Below are positions 1-6,959 of a DNA stretch of 8,694 bases, in pieces. The DNA is from Sulfitobacter sp. (GTDB lineage Bacteria; Pseudomonadota; Alphaproteobacteria; Rhodobacterales; Rhodobacteraceae). Under the pieces are notes generated by a model. That model did no database searches. It worked only from the letters and a program-made list of their open reading frames with translations, and was not told where the DNA came from. Position 1 is the first letter of the stretch; the number at the start of each line of letters is the position of its first letter. The stretch lies in NCBI GenBank assembly GCA_026421135.1, contig JAPKCR010000061.1:1-8694 (forward strand), in the 5' to 3' direction. The position numbers and the translations under genes are program-made.

Positions 1-373
1 CCACATCCTCGTAATCCCAAACGGGGCGCGTCTGGCCCACCATGAACGCAATCATCTTTCCTCGCTCAAGGCCGGACCCGCCGCCAAAGGCAATCACGCC
101 GTCATGGCCACCGTCACGATATACCTGAAGCCCGGCGGCAAGGTTAATCTCGGTCGGGTTGGCGTCGACTTCGGAAAACATCGCACGGCCAAGACCTGCG
201 GCCTCAAGCAGATCAAGCGTGTTTTTGGTGATGTCCATCGTGGCCAAACCTTTGTCGGTCACCAGCAATGGCTTTTTGATACCAGCGGCCGCGCAGGCCT
301 CGCCGATCTCGGAAATACGGCCCGCACCAAATCGCATCGCGGTGGGGTAGGACCAGTTGTTTTTCAGCTCCAT
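1..373 (-). CDS. Iron-containing alcohol dehydrogenase, N-terminal part (runs off the left edge)
   Basis: Probable NAD-dependent alcohol dehydrogenase of the iron-containing (group III) family, cytoplasmic. Only the first 124 residues are present; family members are usually about 380-400. Visible are the N-terminal alpha/beta nucleotide-binding segment, with a VTDKG turn near 38-42, NPT at 72-74 and the glycine-rich GGGS loop at 97-100. The metal-ligand Asp and three His residues would lie beyond the window and cannot be checked. The loop reads GGGSGLE, whereas the family usually has Asp at that last position; here it is Glu103. The ATG lies 4 bases after the aldehyde dehydrogenase stop, with an AAGG Shine-Dalgarno at 383-386 and a 9-base spacer, so the two are translated from one message. 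In this operon its likely substrate is a gamma-glutamylated amino alcohol, which it would oxidise to the aldehyde; that role is inferred. Confidence 0.88.
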   Translation of the reverse strand, partial: MELKNNWSYPTAMRFGAGRISEIGEACAAAGIKKPLLVTDKGLATMDITKNTLDLLEAAGLGRAMFSEVDANPTEINLAAGLQVYRDGGHDGVIAFGGGSGLERGKMIAFMVGQTRPVWDYEDV

Positions 374-377
374 AGGA

Positions 378-1754
378 TCAAGCCTTTTTAAGGTGGTAAG
401 ATTTAGGACGCGTCAGCGCCTGATAGCCCAGCACGGAAAGTCCCGCGCCTTGGCCGGTGTCTTTGCAGCCCGTCCAGCACAATGCCGGATCAAGGTAATC
501 ACAGCGGTTCATGAACACTGTGCCCGTTTCCAGCTTTGCTCCAATGGCATCGGCGGCGTCGACGTCATTGGTGAATATTGCAGCCGTTAGACCGAATTGG
601 CAGTCGTTCATCAACGCAATAGCTTCGGCGTCGTCTTTGACTGGCATGATACCAACGACGGGGCCAAAGCTTTCGTCGCGCATGACGCGCATTTTATGGG
701 TCACATTCGTCAGGATTTGCGGGGTCAGATAGGCGGCACCGTCATCCTCGGCAAAGGGTTTGATCATCGCGGTAGCGCCATCTGCAACAGCCTCGTCGAT
801 CTGCGCGCGCACTTCAGCGGCAAAGCGGACGTTGGCCATTGGGCCAATTGTCGTCTCCTGTTTCAAGGGGTTACCCAGTTTCAGGGCGCTTACCCATGCA
901 ACGGCCTTTTCGACGAATGCATCATATAGGCTTTCGTGGACATAAATCCGTTCAATCCCGCAGCAACACTGCCCAGCGTTGAACATCGCGCCATCCATCA
1001 ACCCGTCGACCGCCGCATCCACATCCGCATCAGCCCGCACATAGCCGGGGTCCTTGCCCCCCAATTCAGTCGCCACAGGTGTGAAGGTGCCTGCCGCTGC
1101 GACCTCCATCGCTTTGCCTCCACCGACCGAGCCGGTGAAATTGACGAACCCGAACTGGCGCTCGGCAATGAGAGCCGATGTGGTGTCATGATCTAGAAAC
1201 ACGTTCTGGAACACATGTTCCGGGATGCCAGCCGCCTGGAATGCTTCGGCCAGACGTTCGCCCACTTGCAAGGTTTGCGTGGCGTGTTTCAGAACAACCG
1301 AGTTGCCCGCGATCAATGCGGGGGCAACCGTGTTGATCGCCGTCATATATGGATAATTCCACGGGGCCACGACCAGCACAACACCGCGCGCCTCGCGGGT
1401 AATCTTGCGAGTGGCTTTTTCACTGTCCTCGATGATCATCGGGGCCAGTGCCTGTTCGGCGATGTCGGCCATATAGCTGGCACGTTCATTGAACCCGCCA
1501 AATTCGCCGCCATAGCGCACAGGGCGGCCCATTTGATGGGCCAGTTCAACCGCCATCCGATCTGTTGTCTTGCCCACCTCGGCGATTGCGGCACGCACCA
1601 GATCGATGCGTTCAGACAGCGGCCGTCCAGCCCACAACACCTGCGCTGATTTAGCCTGCGCACATACTTCGCGCGCGGCCTCCAGCGGCAGGACAGGGCG
1701 TTCAAGATAAACCGATCCGTCAATCGGTGAGATACATTTCAGGGTCTTTGTCAT
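378..1754 (-). CDS. NAD(P)-dependent aldehyde dehydrogenase
   Basis: Aldehyde dehydrogenase superfamily enzyme of 458 residues, near the usual 450-500, oxidising an aldehyde to a carboxylate in the cytoplasm. Numbering from the ATG at 1754, the sequence shows the PWNYP motif with Asn133, the cofactor Lys156 (VVLKHA), FTGSVGGG near 206-213, the general base Glu230 in ELGGKDP, and the catalytic cysteine in FNAGQCCC. By comparison with other GQCCC enzymes the nucleophile is the middle cysteine, Cys264. ESFGPV near 361-366 is also typical. A TTG start at 1772 would add six residues and overlap the ligase gene; the ATG at 1754, 4 bases after the ligase stop TAA, is preferred, although its Shine-Dalgarno is weak. 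It sits between a GS-like ligase and an alcohol dehydrogenase, so it probably oxidises a gamma-glutamyl amino aldehyde to the acid. The family is certain; the substrate is inferred. Confidence 0.93.
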   Translation of the reverse strand: MTKTLKCISPIDGSVYLERPVLPLEAAREVCAQAKSAQVLWAGRPLSERIDLVRAAIAEVGKTTDRMAVELAHQMGRPVRYGGEFGGFNERASYMADIAEQALAPMIIEDSEKATRKITREARGVVLVVAPWNYPYMTAINTVAPALIAGNSVVLKHATQTLQVGERLAEAFQAAGIPEHVFQNVFLDHDTTSALIAERQFGFVNFTGSVGGGKAMEVAAAGTFTPVATELGGKDPGYVRADADVDAAVDGLMDGAMFNAGQCCCGIERIYVHESLYDAFVEKAVAWVSALKLGNPLKQETTIGPMANVRFAAEVRAQIDEAVADGATAMIKPFAEDDGAAYLTPQILTNVTHKMRVMRDESFGPVVGIMPVKDDAEAIALMNDCQFGLTAAIFTNDVDAADAIGAKLETGTVFMNRCDYLDPALCWTGCKDTGQGAGLSVLGYQALTRPKSYHLKKA

Positions 1755-1758
1755 GTGC

Positions 1759-3120
1759 TTATGCTCGCTCAAATCCGCGGTTGATTTCCCAGTCGGTTAC
1801 GACCTTGTCGTATTCCTCCTGCTCCCATTCGGCTGCACGGGTGTAATGGTCAACCACATCGTCGCCAAGAGCCTCGCGCAGCATAGCAGAGTTGCGCAAA
1901 GTTTCGGTTGCAGCCCGCAAAGTGCGCGGGATTTCAGTCACGCTCGCGTCTTCATAGGCATCGCCCATCGTGGGATCCTGCAATGCCAGCTTTTCCTCTA
2001 TCCCTTTTAGGCCAGCAGCCAACAAAACTGTCTGCGCCAGATAAGGGTTCAGGTCTGACCCGCCAATGCGGCATTCCACACGGATGCCTTTTGTCCCATC
2101 GCCGCACAGCCGGAACCCAGCGGTGCGGTTATCGACAGACCAGACTGTTTTCGTGGGTGCAAAGGTGCCTTTGGCAAAGCGTTTATAGCTGTTGATGTAG
2201 GGTGCCAGAAAATAAGTGAACTCGGGTGCGTATTTGATCAGCCCCGCCATGAAATGCCCCATCAGCTCGGACATGCCCAGCTTTGCGTCCTTGTCGAAAA
2301 ACGCAGGTGTCCCGTTTTTCCACAGCGACATGTGCACGTGGCTTGACGATCCGACCTTATCCGCCGCCCATTTGGGCAGGAACGACGCCGAGAACCCCTG
2401 CTGAAAGGCAATTTCCTTGATCGCTTGTTTGGAGATTGTGTGGTTATCGGCACAATCCAATGCTTCTGCATATCGGATGTTCAGCTCTTGCTGGCCGGTT
2501 TCGGCCTCACCCTTAGTACATTCAATTGGCACGCCAGCGGCAACCAGATGGTTACGCAAGGGTTGCAGGAACGTTTCCTCTTTAGCGGTCTGGAACAGGC
2601 AGTAATCCTCATTGTGACCGTTCAGAGGCACGAGGTTTGCGTATCTTTCTTTCTGGAGGGTGCGGTAATCGCCCTCGAACAAAAAGAACTCCAGCTCGGT
2701 CGCCATCATCGCGACAAAGCCCAAAGCTTCAAGGCGCGCGATCTGCTTTTTCAGCATCGAGCGCGGAGAATGGGATACAGGTTCATGCGTATGGTGATCC
2801 AGGACATCGCCCAGCACCAGAACAGTTTTATCCAGCCAAGGCACGCGGCGCATTGTCGACAAATCAGGGCGCAATACATAGTCGCCATACCCTGATTGCC
2901 AGCTGGTCGATGCAAACCCTTCGGGCGTGGACATCACCAGATCCGTCGCCAGCAAATAGTTGCAGCAATGAGTTTCCGCATGGGAATGATCAATGAAATT
3001 GCTGACGTGGAAGCGCTTGCCCATCAGACGGCCCTGCATGTCGACAAGCGCCACCAATACGGTATCCACCTCGCCAGCTTCGGCCATTTCCCTGAGCGCG
3101 TCGAATGTTAAATTGCCCAT
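1759..3120 (-). CDS. Glutamine-synthetase-like gamma-glutamylamide synthetase
   Basis: ATP-dependent ligase of the glutamine synthetase superfamily, 453 residues. It probably joins the gamma-carboxyl of glutamate to an amine rather than to ammonia. An N-terminal beta-grasp domain (about 15-105) is followed by the catalytic domain. Catalytic-core residues are present: Glu142 and Glu144 in TELEFF, Glu205 and Glu212 around EAETGQQEL, His261 in SSSHVHMSLW, the NSYKR loop at 310-314, DNRT at 330-333, and Glu349/Arg351 in VECRIGG. The flap that reads GYEAP in true GS reads GTFAP here, so the ammonium-site glutamate is Phe320; PuuA-type gamma-glutamylpolyamine synthetases also lose this residue. I see no counterpart of the adenylylation tyrosine region. 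The ATG at 3120 is chosen over starts at 3141 and 3159 because AAAGGA at 3131-3136 precedes it. The gene is followed at once by ALDH and ADH genes and preceded by a TRAP transporter. The family is certain; the amine is unknown. Confidence 0.92.
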   Translation of the reverse strand: MGNLTFDALREMAEAGEVDTVLVALVDMQGRLMGKRFHVSNFIDHSHAETHCCNYLLATDLVMSTPEGFASTSWQSGYGDYVLRPDLSTMRRVPWLDKTVLVLGDVLDHHTHEPVSHSPRSMLKKQIARLEALGFVAMMATELEFFLFEGDYRTLQKERYANLVPLNGHNEDYCLFQTAKEETFLQPLRNHLVAAGVPIECTKGEAETGQQELNIRYAEALDCADNHTISKQAIKEIAFQQGFSASFLPKWAADKVGSSSHVHMSLWKNGTPAFFDKDAKLGMSELMGHFMAGLIKYAPEFTYFLAPYINSYKRFAKGTFAPTKTVWSVDNRTAGFRLCGDGTKGIRVECRIGGSDLNPYLAQTVLLAAGLKGIEEKLALQDPTMGDAYEDASVTEIPRTLRAATETLRNSAMLREALGDDVVDHYTRAAEWEQEEYDKVVTDWEINRGFERA

Positions 3121-3130
3121 GTGCAGACGT

Positions 3131-3136
3131 TCCTTT
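3131..3136 (-). promoter_or_regulatory. Ribosome binding site deciding the GS-like start
   Basis: AAAGGA on the minus strand, 10 bases before the ATG at 3120. It lies inside the longer reading that would begin at 3141 or 3159, which argues that those upstream starts are not used. Confidence 0.6.
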
Positions 3137-3147
3137 TGCATTTGTGA

Positions 3148-3169
3148 GGGCGGCACCACCGCGCCGCCC
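3148..3169 (-). promoter_or_regulatory. GC-rich hairpin between dctP and the GS-like gene
   Basis: A perfect 7-base stem (GGGCGGC paired with GCCGCCC) with an 8-base loop lies in the 73-base gap after the dctP stop. No run of T follows the stem on the minus strand, so it does not look like a strong intrinsic terminator. Hairpins after binding-protein genes often protect the upstream message from 3' exonucleases or attenuate the downstream genes, and that is the role I infer. Confidence 0.5.
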
Positions 3170-3193
3170 CGTTTATCGCGATTTTAAAGAGGA

Positions 3194-4231
3194 TCAGCCA
3201 AAGGTATAAGGCGGGCCCGCTTTTGAAATCACATTGTTGTAGTCGCGGAATATCTTGACGATCTTTGCCGCGGTTTCACCTTCCTCTGCCATCTCGTCCC
3301 AGAAGGTGACAGCCGCTTCTTCAACTGTCTTCCACTCTTCCTGCGGGATCGATGTCAGTTCCAGTTTTTCACCGGACGCGCGCAGACGCGCCTCGCCGCC
3401 CCAATACCACTGGTTGCGGTAAGTGTGGCTTGCCTCGATGGCCGACGACACGATCTGTTTCAGGTGATCAGGCAGTTCTGCCCATTTCTCGGCGTTGACA
3501 AAGAACGACCCGATCCATGCGCCCGAGATGTTGTTGGTGCAGAAATAGTTGGTCACATCTGCCCAGCCCACGGTGTAATCTTCGGTGATACCCGACCACG
3601 CCATACCGTCCAGCTCGCCTGTTTGAACGGCAACTTCAGCGTCTTCGTAGGGGATGTTTACCGGAACAACACCAAACTGCGACAAGAAGCGGCCAGCAGT
3701 CGGGAAGGTATACAGCTTCAGACCGTCCATATCGGCCAGCGATCTGATCGGTTTGACGGTGTTAAAGTTGCACGGATCCTGACCCGCAGCAGACAGCCAA
3801 TGCACGCCAACCTTGGCGTATTCCTCGCGCCAGATGTCGGCCAGACCGTATTGGTTAAACAGCACAGGTACGTCCAACGCGTGCTTGGTCGCCAACGGGA
3901 AATATCCGCCGAAGGACCGCACGGGTGTCGGGGACGCCATTGAATCGTCGTCCGAATGCACGCCGTCGATGGTGCCGCGCTGCAACGCTTGGAACAACTC
4001 GCCTGTGGGAACAATCTGGTCAGCATAGAACAGTTCGATCTCAAGCTCGCCCTGACAGGCGGCGTTGATCGCATCGATTGCGGGCTTTGTTACTTCTTCG
4101 CCCAAGGCAGCGCCCGCATATGTTTGAAAGCGCCAGCGGATCGGTTCCTGCGCGTGCAGGATCGATGGGGTGGCAATGGCTGCGGGACCTGCAATTGCGG
4201 CCCCTTTGAGAAACTTACGTCTGGTTGTCAT
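3194..4231 (-). CDS. dctP: TRAP transporter substrate-binding protein DctP, Tat-exported
   Basis: Periplasmic solute-binding component of a tripartite ATP-independent periplasmic transporter, 345 residues as usual for the family. Residues 1-27 form a twin-arginine signal (TRRKFLKG, a hydrophobic stretch, then cleavage probably after LHA at 27), so the protein is likely exported folded. The mature part has the DctP pattern: GELFQALQRGTIDG near 77-90, SLADMDGLKL near 164-173, FGVVPVNIPYEDAEVAVQTGELDGM near 186-210. In most DctP proteins GLK is followed by a hydrophobic residue and an arginine that binds the ligand carboxylate; here the sequence is GLKLY, with Tyr174 in the arginine place. An acidic cluster, Asp94-Asp96 in HSDDDS, is a possible cation-binding patch. 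The start has a strong AAGGAG at 4240-4245, 8 bases from the ATG. The gene follows dctM and is flanked by hairpins. I infer an amine or amino alcohol as the ligand. Confidence 0.93.
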   Translation of the reverse strand: MTTRRKFLKGAAIAGPAAIATPSILHAQEPIRWRFQTYAGAALGEEVTKPAIDAINAACQGELEIELFYADQIVPTGELFQALQRGTIDGVHSDDDSMASPTPVRSFGGYFPLATKHALDVPVLFNQYGLADIWREEYAKVGVHWLSAAGQDPCNFNTVKPIRSLADMDGLKLYTFPTAGRFLSQFGVVPVNIPYEDAEVAVQTGELDGMAWSGITEDYTVGWADVTNYFCTNNISGAWIGSFFVNAEKWAELPDHLKQIVSSAIEASHTYRNQWYWGGEARLRASGEKLELTSIPQEEWKTVEEAAVTFWDEMAEEGETAAKIVKIFRDYNNVISKAGPPYTFG

Positions 4232-4265
4232 CTGACATACTCCTTATCGGGTTTCGGTTTTGAAG

Positions 4266-4282
4266 GGCCGGTTCATCCGGCC
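4266..4282 (-). promoter_or_regulatory. GC-rich hairpin between dctM and dctP
   Basis: A perfect 6-base stem (GGCCGG paired with CCGGCC) with a 5-base loop lies in the 69-base gap between dctM and dctP. No T run follows on the minus strand. It may be an RNA processing or stability element, so that dctP message is kept at a different level from the membrane subunits. No clear promoter is seen between it and the dctP ribosome site. Confidence 0.4.
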
Positions 4283-4300
4283 ACGTGGTAGTTATTTCGG

Positions 4301-5626
4301 TTATTTGCCGTAAACATAGTTGGGCAGCCAAAGCGCGATCTGCGGGAACATCATAACCACGGCCAAGGCCAGCACCATCACGCCCACAAACGGAATGATC
4401 GAACGGTAGATATCGGTAATCGTGATCTCGGGCGGGGCCATTGCACGCATCAAGAACAGGTTATAGCCGAACGGCGGGGTCATATAGGCGATCTGGCAGG
4501 TGATCGTATAAAGCACACCATACCACACCAAATCGAAACCCAACGCGCCAACTAGCGGCACATAGAGCGGTGCCACGATAACCAGCATGGCTGTGTCATC
4601 CAGAAACGTACCCATGATCAGGAAGGACAGTTGCATCAGGATCAGAATTACCCACGGGTTCAGCCCCCACTTTTCGGTGAACAGGCTTTCGATTGCCTTG
4701 ACCGCGCCCAGCCCGTCAAACACGGCCCCAAAGGCCAGCGCCGCAAGGATGATCCACATAAACATGCACGTGATCGCAAGAGTTTGGCGTACTGATGTTT
4801 CAAACACCTGACGTGTCATCCGGCCCTTCAAGACAGCAGCAGCAAAAGCGGCGATGGCCCCGATGGCCGAACTTTCGACGAGCGACGTCCACCCGTTCAC
4901 AAAAGGCACCATCATCACGGCAAAGATCACAACGGGCAGCAAACCAGCGCGGAGAAGGCGCAGTTTTTCTGGCCACCCGACATCACGTTCTTCTTCTGAA
5001 AGCGCTGGTCCAAGATCAGGGTTAATGCGGCACCGAATGGCGATGTAGATAATGAACATCGCCGCCATCATCAGCCCCGGAATGGCACCGGCAAGCCACA
5101 ACTGCCCAACGGGTTGGCGCGCGATCATCGCATAAAGCACCAGCACAACAGAGGGCGGCACCAGGATGCCCAAACTTGATCCCGCCTGAATGACCCCGGT
5201 CACCATCAGCTTGTCATAGTTCCGTTTCAACAATTCAGGCAACGCAATCGTGGCACCAATAGCCATGCCAGCCACCGAAAGCCCGTTCATCGCTGAAATC
5301 AGCACCATCAAACCAATCGTACCGATCGCCAAACCACCGCGCAGTCCGCCCATCCAGATGTGAAACATCTTGTACAGATCATCCGCGATTTTGCTTTCTG
5401 ACAGGACGTAACCCATGAAGATGAACATTGGCAAAGTCAGCAACGGATACCAGCGCATCAGCTTGATCGCCGCAGAAAACCCGATGTCATAGCCACCGCG
5501 GTCGCCCCACAAAAACAGCGCCGCCATCACCGCAACAAAGCCGATAGCACCGAATACCCGCTGCCCTGTCAGCAGCATCAGCATCATGGTCGAAAACATT
5601 AAAATAGCGATCAGTTCATAGGGCAT
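4301..5626 (-). CDS. dctM: TRAP transporter large membrane subunit DctM
   Basis: Integral membrane translocation subunit of the TRAP transporter, 441 residues, with about a dozen hydrophobic segments and the normal family length. It uses the ion gradient to move the ligand delivered by DctP. Characteristic stretches are AGMAIGATIALPELLKR, GSSLGILVPPSVV in the first half, LAGAIPGLMMA, MGTFLDDTAML in the second half, and YMTPPFGYNLF near the C-terminus; the two halves carry the paired re-entrant-loop motifs of the family. A GTG at 5641 would add five residues, but the ATG at 5626 is better supported: GAGG at 5636-5639 stands 9 bases upstream. The start overlaps the end of dctQ by 11 bases, which implies translational coupling. 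The gene order is Q-M-P. I see no sign of damage. Confidence 0.94.
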   Translation of the reverse strand: MPYELIAILMFSTMMLMLLTGQRVFGAIGFVAVMAALFLWGDRGGYDIGFSAAIKLMRWYPLLTLPMFIFMGYVLSESKIADDLYKMFHIWMGGLRGGLAIGTIGLMVLISAMNGLSVAGMAIGATIALPELLKRNYDKLMVTGVIQAGSSLGILVPPSVVLVLYAMIARQPVGQLWLAGAIPGLMMAAMFIIYIAIRCRINPDLGPALSEEERDVGWPEKLRLLRAGLLPVVIFAVMMVPFVNGWTSLVESSAIGAIAAFAAAVLKGRMTRQVFETSVRQTLAITCMFMWIILAALAFGAVFDGLGAVKAIESLFTEKWGLNPWVILILMQLSFLIMGTFLDDTAMLVIVAPLYVPLVGALGFDLVWYGVLYTITCQIAYMTPPFGYNLFLMRAMAPPEITITDIYRSIIPFVGVMVLALAVVMMFPQIALWLPNYVYGK

Positions 5627-6137
5627 CGCGCGTGTCCTCACCGGATTTGAGGAAGAGGATGTCCTTGAACAATTCAGAGACAGCTTGCAGCAGCATCAGA
5701 AAAATACCGATGCACATGGTCACCTTGACCGGCCACATATAGGGCCGCCACGCGGTCGGGCTGCGTTCGCCACCATACTTAAATGAATACAAGGTGGATT
5801 CGATCCCACCCCACAGCAAAATGAACAAATAGATCAGCAAAAACAAAACGGTAATACTATCCGTCCACGCTTTTTTGCGGGGAGTAAGTTCGGCATAGAA
5901 CAGGTCCATCCGCACATTTGCCCCCATTTGCAACGCGTATGGACCACCCAAGATGTAATAGCCCACCATCACAAACTGCGCCATTTCCAACGTCCAAAGG
6001 GACGGGCTGAAAAACGTCTTATTCATCGACGACCAAAGCAAAATGCCCATTAGGACAAAAATGCCGTACATCGCGATCCGGCCTAGGCCATAGTTAAAGC
6101 GATCCACCACCGAGATATATCTTCGCATCGCGTTCAT
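5616..6137 (-). CDS. dctQ: TRAP transporter small membrane subunit DctQ
   Basis: Small membrane subunit of the TRAP transporter, 173 residues, which partners DctM. Four hydrophobic segments are visible near residues 21-37, 53-71, 94-112 and 137-157, as expected for DctQ. Between the second and third is GANVRMDLFY, close to the usual HVRVD-type motif, and before the fourth is PYMWPVKV, like the conserved P-x-WPVK. The ATG at 6137 overlaps the stop of the upstream hydrolase gene in an ATGA arrangement and has AAAAGG about 7 bases upstream, so it is coupled to that gene. A second ATG three codons in, at 6128, is possible. Its position directly after the hydrolase shows that transport and catabolism are co-expressed. 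Confidence 0.9.
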   Translation of the reverse strand: MNAMRRYISVVDRFNYGLGRIAMYGIFVLMGILLWSSMNKTFFSPSLWTLEMAQFVMVGYYILGGPYALQMGANVRMDLFYAELTPRKKAWTDSITVLFLLIYLFILLWGGIESTLYSFKYGGERSPTAWRPYMWPVKVTMCIGIFLMLLQAVSELFKDILFLKSGEDTRDAL

Positions 6138-6883
6138 TCAGATGCCTTTTGAAAAAGGGTGGGAAAGGCAGCGGTCAGCGACGCGCTTAGGTGCTGCGCC
6201 ATTGCCTGTGCCTTTTCGTCCGTATCGATCAGGTCGTTCCGGATTTCGATCATTACACAGGGCAAGCCGTGCGCTTCGCCGTGTTTGTTCAGCGAATAGG
6301 TTACGCCATCGACCGCTGCGTACGGTTCGTTCAATGCGGATTTATAGGTACCATTGGCCTGCTCTTGGGCCAGCATCGCCTTCGCGGCAGAAGGGTCGCT
6401 GTGATACAGATATCCTAAATCAACATCGCGCCTGATGCCGTTATAAATAGGGGTAAAGCTGTGGACCGTGACCACCAATTTTGGTGCCATCTGCCTGCTT
6501 TGCTTGTCGACAGCGTCGTGAAACGGCGTGTGCACGTGGTCAAAGCGGTCTTGCTTTTCCTGATCCGATAAGTTCGCGTTTCCCGGAATTTCAAAGATCT
6601 CGCTGCGTGCCGGAATGCAATCGGGCGCAGTCAAAGGCCGGTTGCAATCATAGACCAACCGCGAAACCCCGCCAGCGACCAATGGCGCGTCCAGCTTGCC
6701 AGACAGCGCAATCGCCACATCCAGCGCCCCAATATCCCACGCCGCGTGGGACGCCTGCGCGTCGGCACTAAGTCCTAAAGCGTAATCATTTGGGATGGAA
6801 TTGGATGCATGCTCGCAAATCAACAAGACAGGCCCCTGCCCGCTGCTGTTGACGACTTGCACTGCTGTCCAACCGTTGTTCAA
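6134..6883 (-). CDS. N-formylglutamate amidohydrolase family hydrolase
   Basis: Metal-dependent amidohydrolase of the HutG/N-formylglutamate deformylase family (PF05013), 249 residues, close to the family length, with no signal peptide. Motifs in order are CEHASN with Glu24 and His25, HAAWDIGA at 46-53, SRLVYDCNRP at 74-83, VHSFTP with His141, and EIRNDL at 213-218. His and Glu in these motifs are the probable zinc ligands and catalytic base. The start is a TTG at 6883; no in-frame ATG occurs before residue 132, and AAGGGGAG at 6893-6900 is well placed. It is the first gene of the operon. No hutH, hutU or hutI genes are present, so histidine degradation is unlikely here. I infer that it cleaves the gamma-glutamyl amino acid left after the oxidation steps, or a related N-acyl amino acid. 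The family is sure; the substrate is not. Confidence 0.9.
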   Translation of the reverse strand: MNNGWTAVQVVNSSGQGPVLLICEHASNSIPNDYALGLSADAQASHAAWDIGALDVAIALSGKLDAPLVAGGVSRLVYDCNRPLTAPDCIPARSEIFEIPGNANLSDQEKQDRFDHVHTPFHDAVDKQSRQMAPKLVVTVHSFTPIYNGIRRDVDLGYLYHSDPSAAKAMLAQEQANGTYKSALNEPYAAVDGVTYSLNKHGEAHGLPCVMIEIRNDLIDTDEKAQAMAQHLSASLTAAFPTLFQKASE

Positions 6884-6892
6884 AACGAGAAA

Positions 6893-6900
6893 CTCCCCTT
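6893..6900 (-). promoter_or_regulatory. Ribosome binding site for the TTG start of the hydrolase gene
   Basis: AAGGGGAG on the minus strand, 9 bases before the TTG at 6883. It is a strong match to the anti-Shine-Dalgarno and is the main support for a TTG start in a gene that lacks an early ATG. Confidence 0.65.
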
Positions 6901-6913
6901 GGCTCGCCCACCA

Positions 6914-6941
6914 ATCACTACAGATTTTCCTAGCCTGTCAA
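6914..6941 (-). promoter_or_regulatory. Candidate sigma-70 promoter of the catabolic operon
   Basis: On the minus strand a perfect TTGACA -35 box occupies 6941-6936. The -10 region is poor: AGTGAT at 6919-6914 with a 16-base spacer is the best I can find, matching the consensus at only three positions. A perfect -35 with a weak -10 often goes with regulated promoters. The site is upstream of the hydrolase ribosome site and overlaps the palindrome at 6940-6959. Confidence 0.45.
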
Positions 6942-6959
6942 GATTTTTTCTGTAATCTT
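6940..6959. promoter_or_regulatory. Candidate operator palindrome for the RpiR-type regulator
   Basis: AAGATT, an 8-base spacer, then AATCTT: a perfect hyphenated inverted repeat in the space between the divergent regulator and the operon. Its left arm overlaps the last two bases of the operon's -35 box. A second, wider inverted pair, TTTCTG at 6947-6952 and CAGAAA at 6971-6976, is interleaved with it, and AGATTTT recurs at 6922-6928. Binding here by the neighbouring regulator is inferred from position; the region is AT-rich, so some symmetry may be chance. Confidence 0.4.

Noticed and set aside
1755..1772. Upstream TTG start for the aldehyde dehydrogenase.
   Set aside because: It adds six residues that overlap the ligase gene, while the ATG at 1754 stands 4 bases after the ligase stop.
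1759..3120. Primary glutamine synthetase (glnA) for ammonia assimilation.
   Set aside because: The flap glutamate is lost, no glnB or nitrogen-regulation gene is adjacent, and the operon context is amine catabolism.
3148..3169. Intrinsic terminator splitting the operon before the GS-like gene.
   Set aside because: The stem is good, but no U-rich tract follows, and the downstream genes have no evident promoter of their own.
6134..6883. hutG of a histidine-utilisation operon.
   Set aside because: No hutH, hutU, hutI or hutF lies in the window, and the gene is coupled to TRAP transporter genes.
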